NCBI RefSeq assembly: GCF_039542055.1
Contig: NZ_BAABHK010000023.1
Location: 1 to 64,000, forward strand
Length of the DNA: 64,000 nt
Source of the DNA: Actinoallomurus vinaceus
Lineage (GTDB): Bacteria > Actinomycetota > Actinomycetes > Streptosporangiales > Streptosporangiaceae
Direction: 5' to 3'
The position numbers and the translations under genes were made by a program. Shown one piece after another: positions 62,349-64,000 of this stretch. Each line of letters starts with the position of its first letter. Positions within the stretch are counted from its first letter, which is position 1. Under the pieces are notes generated by a model. The model saw only the letters and a list, made by a program, of their open reading frames with translations, did not search any database and was not told the origin of the DNA.

Positions 62349-63590
62349 TCAGCCACCCGACCCCCCGCCGGCCGGGGCCCCGGTGATGGCCTGCATCTCC
62401 TGCCCGATCATCTCCGGCAGCGGCACGCCGTCGCAGTTGCCGAGGATGACACCGACCCAGCCGGTGTACGGGTAGATGTCCCAGTTGGCGCTGACACCGG
62501 GGTTGCCACCGGCGCGCTGGTACATCCACTGGCCGTTGACGATGGAGACCGGAATCCCGTACGCGCCGAACGTCCTCGGGCTTTGGGGGATCTTGGCGGC
62601 GGTGAGCACGTCGGCCCAGGGCCGGTCCAGCACCGTGCCGTCGCCCAGCGCGCGGGCGAACCGGACCAGATCCGGCGCGGTGGCGAAGCCGCCGTCCCCG
62701 GGAGCATCGATGAAGGCGCGGCCCGGATTCTTGCCGGGTACGTTCGGGTCCGGGCTGCTCTTGTCCAGGTTGCGGACGGCGTCCACCTGGCTGCCGTCGG
62801 CCAGCGTCATGTACGGGTGCGCGATGTGCTCGTCGGTGAGCCACTGCGGCCTGGTGTAGAACGCCGAGCCGGTCATTCCGCAGCGCGCGAAGATGTTCTC
62901 CTGCACGTAGTCCCAGTACGTCTTGCCGGTCACGGCCTCCACGATCAGCGCGGAAATGGTGACCTCCGCCTCCTCGTGGGCGGTGTCGGGAACGCCCGGG
63001 ACGCCCACCAGTTTCGCCTGCCGGGCCCGCTGCTCGTAGTACTCGTGCACCTCGTCCCGGCTCTGAAAGACGCGTTGCACGTCCTCATCCGGGCTGTCCA
63101 GCCCGGAGGTGCCGGACAACAGGTGGTGGATGGTCACCTGCTCGGCGATGTCCTTGGCGAAGCCCTTCAGATGGGTGCCCACCGTGTCCGACAGCTTCAC
63201 CTTGCCCTGCTGCGCCAGCTGCAAGATGGCCACCGCGTAGAACGGCTTGCCCGCCGAGCTGAGGCTGAACGCGGTGCCCTCGCCGTTGCGGATCCCCTTC
63301 TCCTTGTCGGCCATGCCGTAGCTACGGGACAGCACCGTCCGGCCCCGGTGCGACAACAGCACCACGCCGGAGAACTTGCCGTCGGCGGCCAGCTTCGCCA
63401 CGTACCGGTCATAGGCCCCGCCGGGCAGGGTGTCCGGCGGGATCTGGTCGTCGTCGGCCGGGGCCGGGGCGGCGTGGCCGGGCCGGGCGCCCACCAGCGA
63501 CGCGCCGCCCGCCACCACGCCGGCGGCCGCCAACCCGCCCCACCCGAGCAGCCGCCGCCGGTCGACACCACGTACGGAATCCGAGTCCAT
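62349..63590 (-). CDS. Tat-exported serine hydrolase, class C beta-lactamase type
   Basis: 413 residues. Twin-arginine signal DRRRLLGWGG at 10-19, hydrophobic core and cleavage near GHA-AP. The penicillin-binding serine motif is SLSSAGKPF (S112-x-x-K115). Other landmarks of the family are HHLLSGTSGLDSP and the late GDGGFATAPDLVRFARAL. It probably acts as a D-aminopeptidase or esterase outside the cell rather than a true beta-lactamase. AAAGGA lies before the ATG. It lies upstream of gadB on the same strand, 103 bp apart. Confidence 0.92.
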   Translation of the reverse strand: MDSDSVRGVDRRRLLGWGGLAAAGVVAGGASLVGARPGHAAPAPADDDQIPPDTLPGGAYDRYVAKLAADGKFSGVVLLSHRGRTVLSRSYGMADKEKGIRNGEGTAFSLSSAGKPFYAVAILQLAQQGKVKLSDTVGTHLKGFAKDIAEQVTIHHLLSGTSGLDSPDEDVQRVFQSRDEVHEYYEQRARQAKLVGVPGVPDTAHEEAEVTISALIVEAVTGKTYWDYVQENIFARCGMTGSAFYTRPQWLTDEHIAHPYMTLADGSQVDAVRNLDKSSPDPNVPGKNPGRAFIDAPGDGGFATAPDLVRFARALGDGTVLDRPWADVLTAAKIPQSPRTFGAYGIPVSIVNGQWMYQRAGGNPGVSANWDIYPYTGWVGVILGNCDGVPLPEMIGQEMQAITGAPAGGGSGG

Positions 63591-63788
63591 GATCACAGTC
63601 CTTTCCCGATGGACGGACGGACCGTTGATGCGCTGTGGTCCATGCCTCCACTGAAGACGCAGGACTGTTGCCGTGGCGTATGCGATTTTCGATACGTCCG
63701 CGATACACGTTTGACGCGGCGCGGCCGGCCGCCAGCCGCCGGATGCGACCAACGCGGTTCCGCTCCGCGTACGCCACGGCGGATGGCG

Positions 63789-64000
63789 TCAGTCGGCGAG
63801 CAGGTCGCCCATGGTGATGTCGGCCGCCCGCTGCACCGCGCCCAGCGCGACCGCCTCGTCCCCGAGCGCCGAGACCAGCACCTCCGGCATGGCCGGGACC
63901 ATCGTCCGCAGGTACCGGGTGACCGGCGTGACCAGCGTGTCGCCGGCTCGGGAGAGGCCACCGCCGATGATGACCGCGCGGGGATTCAGCACGCACACCG
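63789..64000 (-). CDS. ROK-family protein, C-terminal end (cut by the window edge)
   Basis: About 70 C-terminal residues. NPRAVIIGGGLSRAGDTLVT and the end ALGDEAVALGAVQRAAD match ROK sugar kinases and transcriptional repressors. The N-terminus lies beyond the window, so kinase and NagC-like repressor cannot be told apart. The stop is at 63789, with 198 bp to the start of the serine hydrolase gene. Confidence 0.85.
   Translation of the reverse strand, partial: VCVLNPRAVIIGGGLSRAGDTLVTPVTRYLRTMVPAMPEVLVSALGDEAVALGAVQRAADITMGDLLAD

Overview
This window is very G+C-rich and densely coding, with frequent GTG starts and 4-bp stop/start overlaps. It carries a WhiB-family regulator, XRE regulators with DUF397 partners, many TetR regulators, Tat signals and a DUF4157 protein. 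This points to a chromosome of a filamentous actinomycete, and a Streptosporangiales/Thermomonosporaceae-type organism is my inference. No rRNA, tRNA or CRISPR array was found.

Layout. 1-1.3 kb: wreck of an IS200/IS605 element (frameshifted OrfB, TnpA fragment) that runs into a doxX gene lacking its start codon. 1.3-5 kb: WhiB protein, MFS exporter, HD-like DUF6817 protein and a Rieske DUF5914 protein. 4.9-6.4 kb: an SDR and a TetR regulator sharing a matched pair of operators. 6.4-11.9 kb (- strand): carotenoid operon crtI-crtB-crtYc-crtYd-methyltransferase-crtU, whose set implies an isorenieratene-type aromatic carotenoid. crtE is absent, and the Rieske gene is a likely accessory. 12-14.7 kb: divergent pair of a Cys/Met-metabolism PLP enzyme and a MocR regulator. 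14.7-16 kb: a decayed zone with a hairpin, a copy of the mocR tail, an orphan DUF397 gene and an internally deleted NmrA-like gene. 16-23 kb: SDR/TetR pair with operators, Tat amidase with a small partner, an AraC-hydrolase-RibD-like operon and two membrane proteins.

23.3-33 kb holds an AhpD-like protein, then a catabolic locus. It comprises a GntR regulator fused to a solute-binding-protein domain, an ABC sugar importer without its ATPase, and a 1404-residue cytosolic GH38 alpha-mannosidase. One palindrome type lies upstream of both the regulator and the importer. A 22-bp-stem terminator closes the locus. 33-36.7 kb: SPW-repeat protein, GNAT, secreted class-A-type serine hydrolase and a methyltransferase. 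36.7-44.4 kb (- strand): an NfeD-like/flotillin/1645-residue AAA+ ATPase operon, with a divergent PH-like small protein and a TetR beyond it. 45.8-48.8 kb: a modular protein with DUF4157, a phospholipase-C-like middle and a six-repeat tectonin propeller.

49-56.7 kb: esterase, PPM-type methyltransferase, a uridine-kinase homologue without a P-loop, a divergent aldo-keto reductase/XRE pair, and a bounded IS5-family element with a second left end and a passenger gene. A GNAT gene and an XRE-DUF397 pair follow. 56.7-64 kb: MerR-epimerase operon with a perfect 18-bp palindrome, membrane protein, NarL-type two-component system, glutamate decarboxylase, Tat-exported serine hydrolase, and the C-terminal end of a ROK-family protein cut by the window edge.
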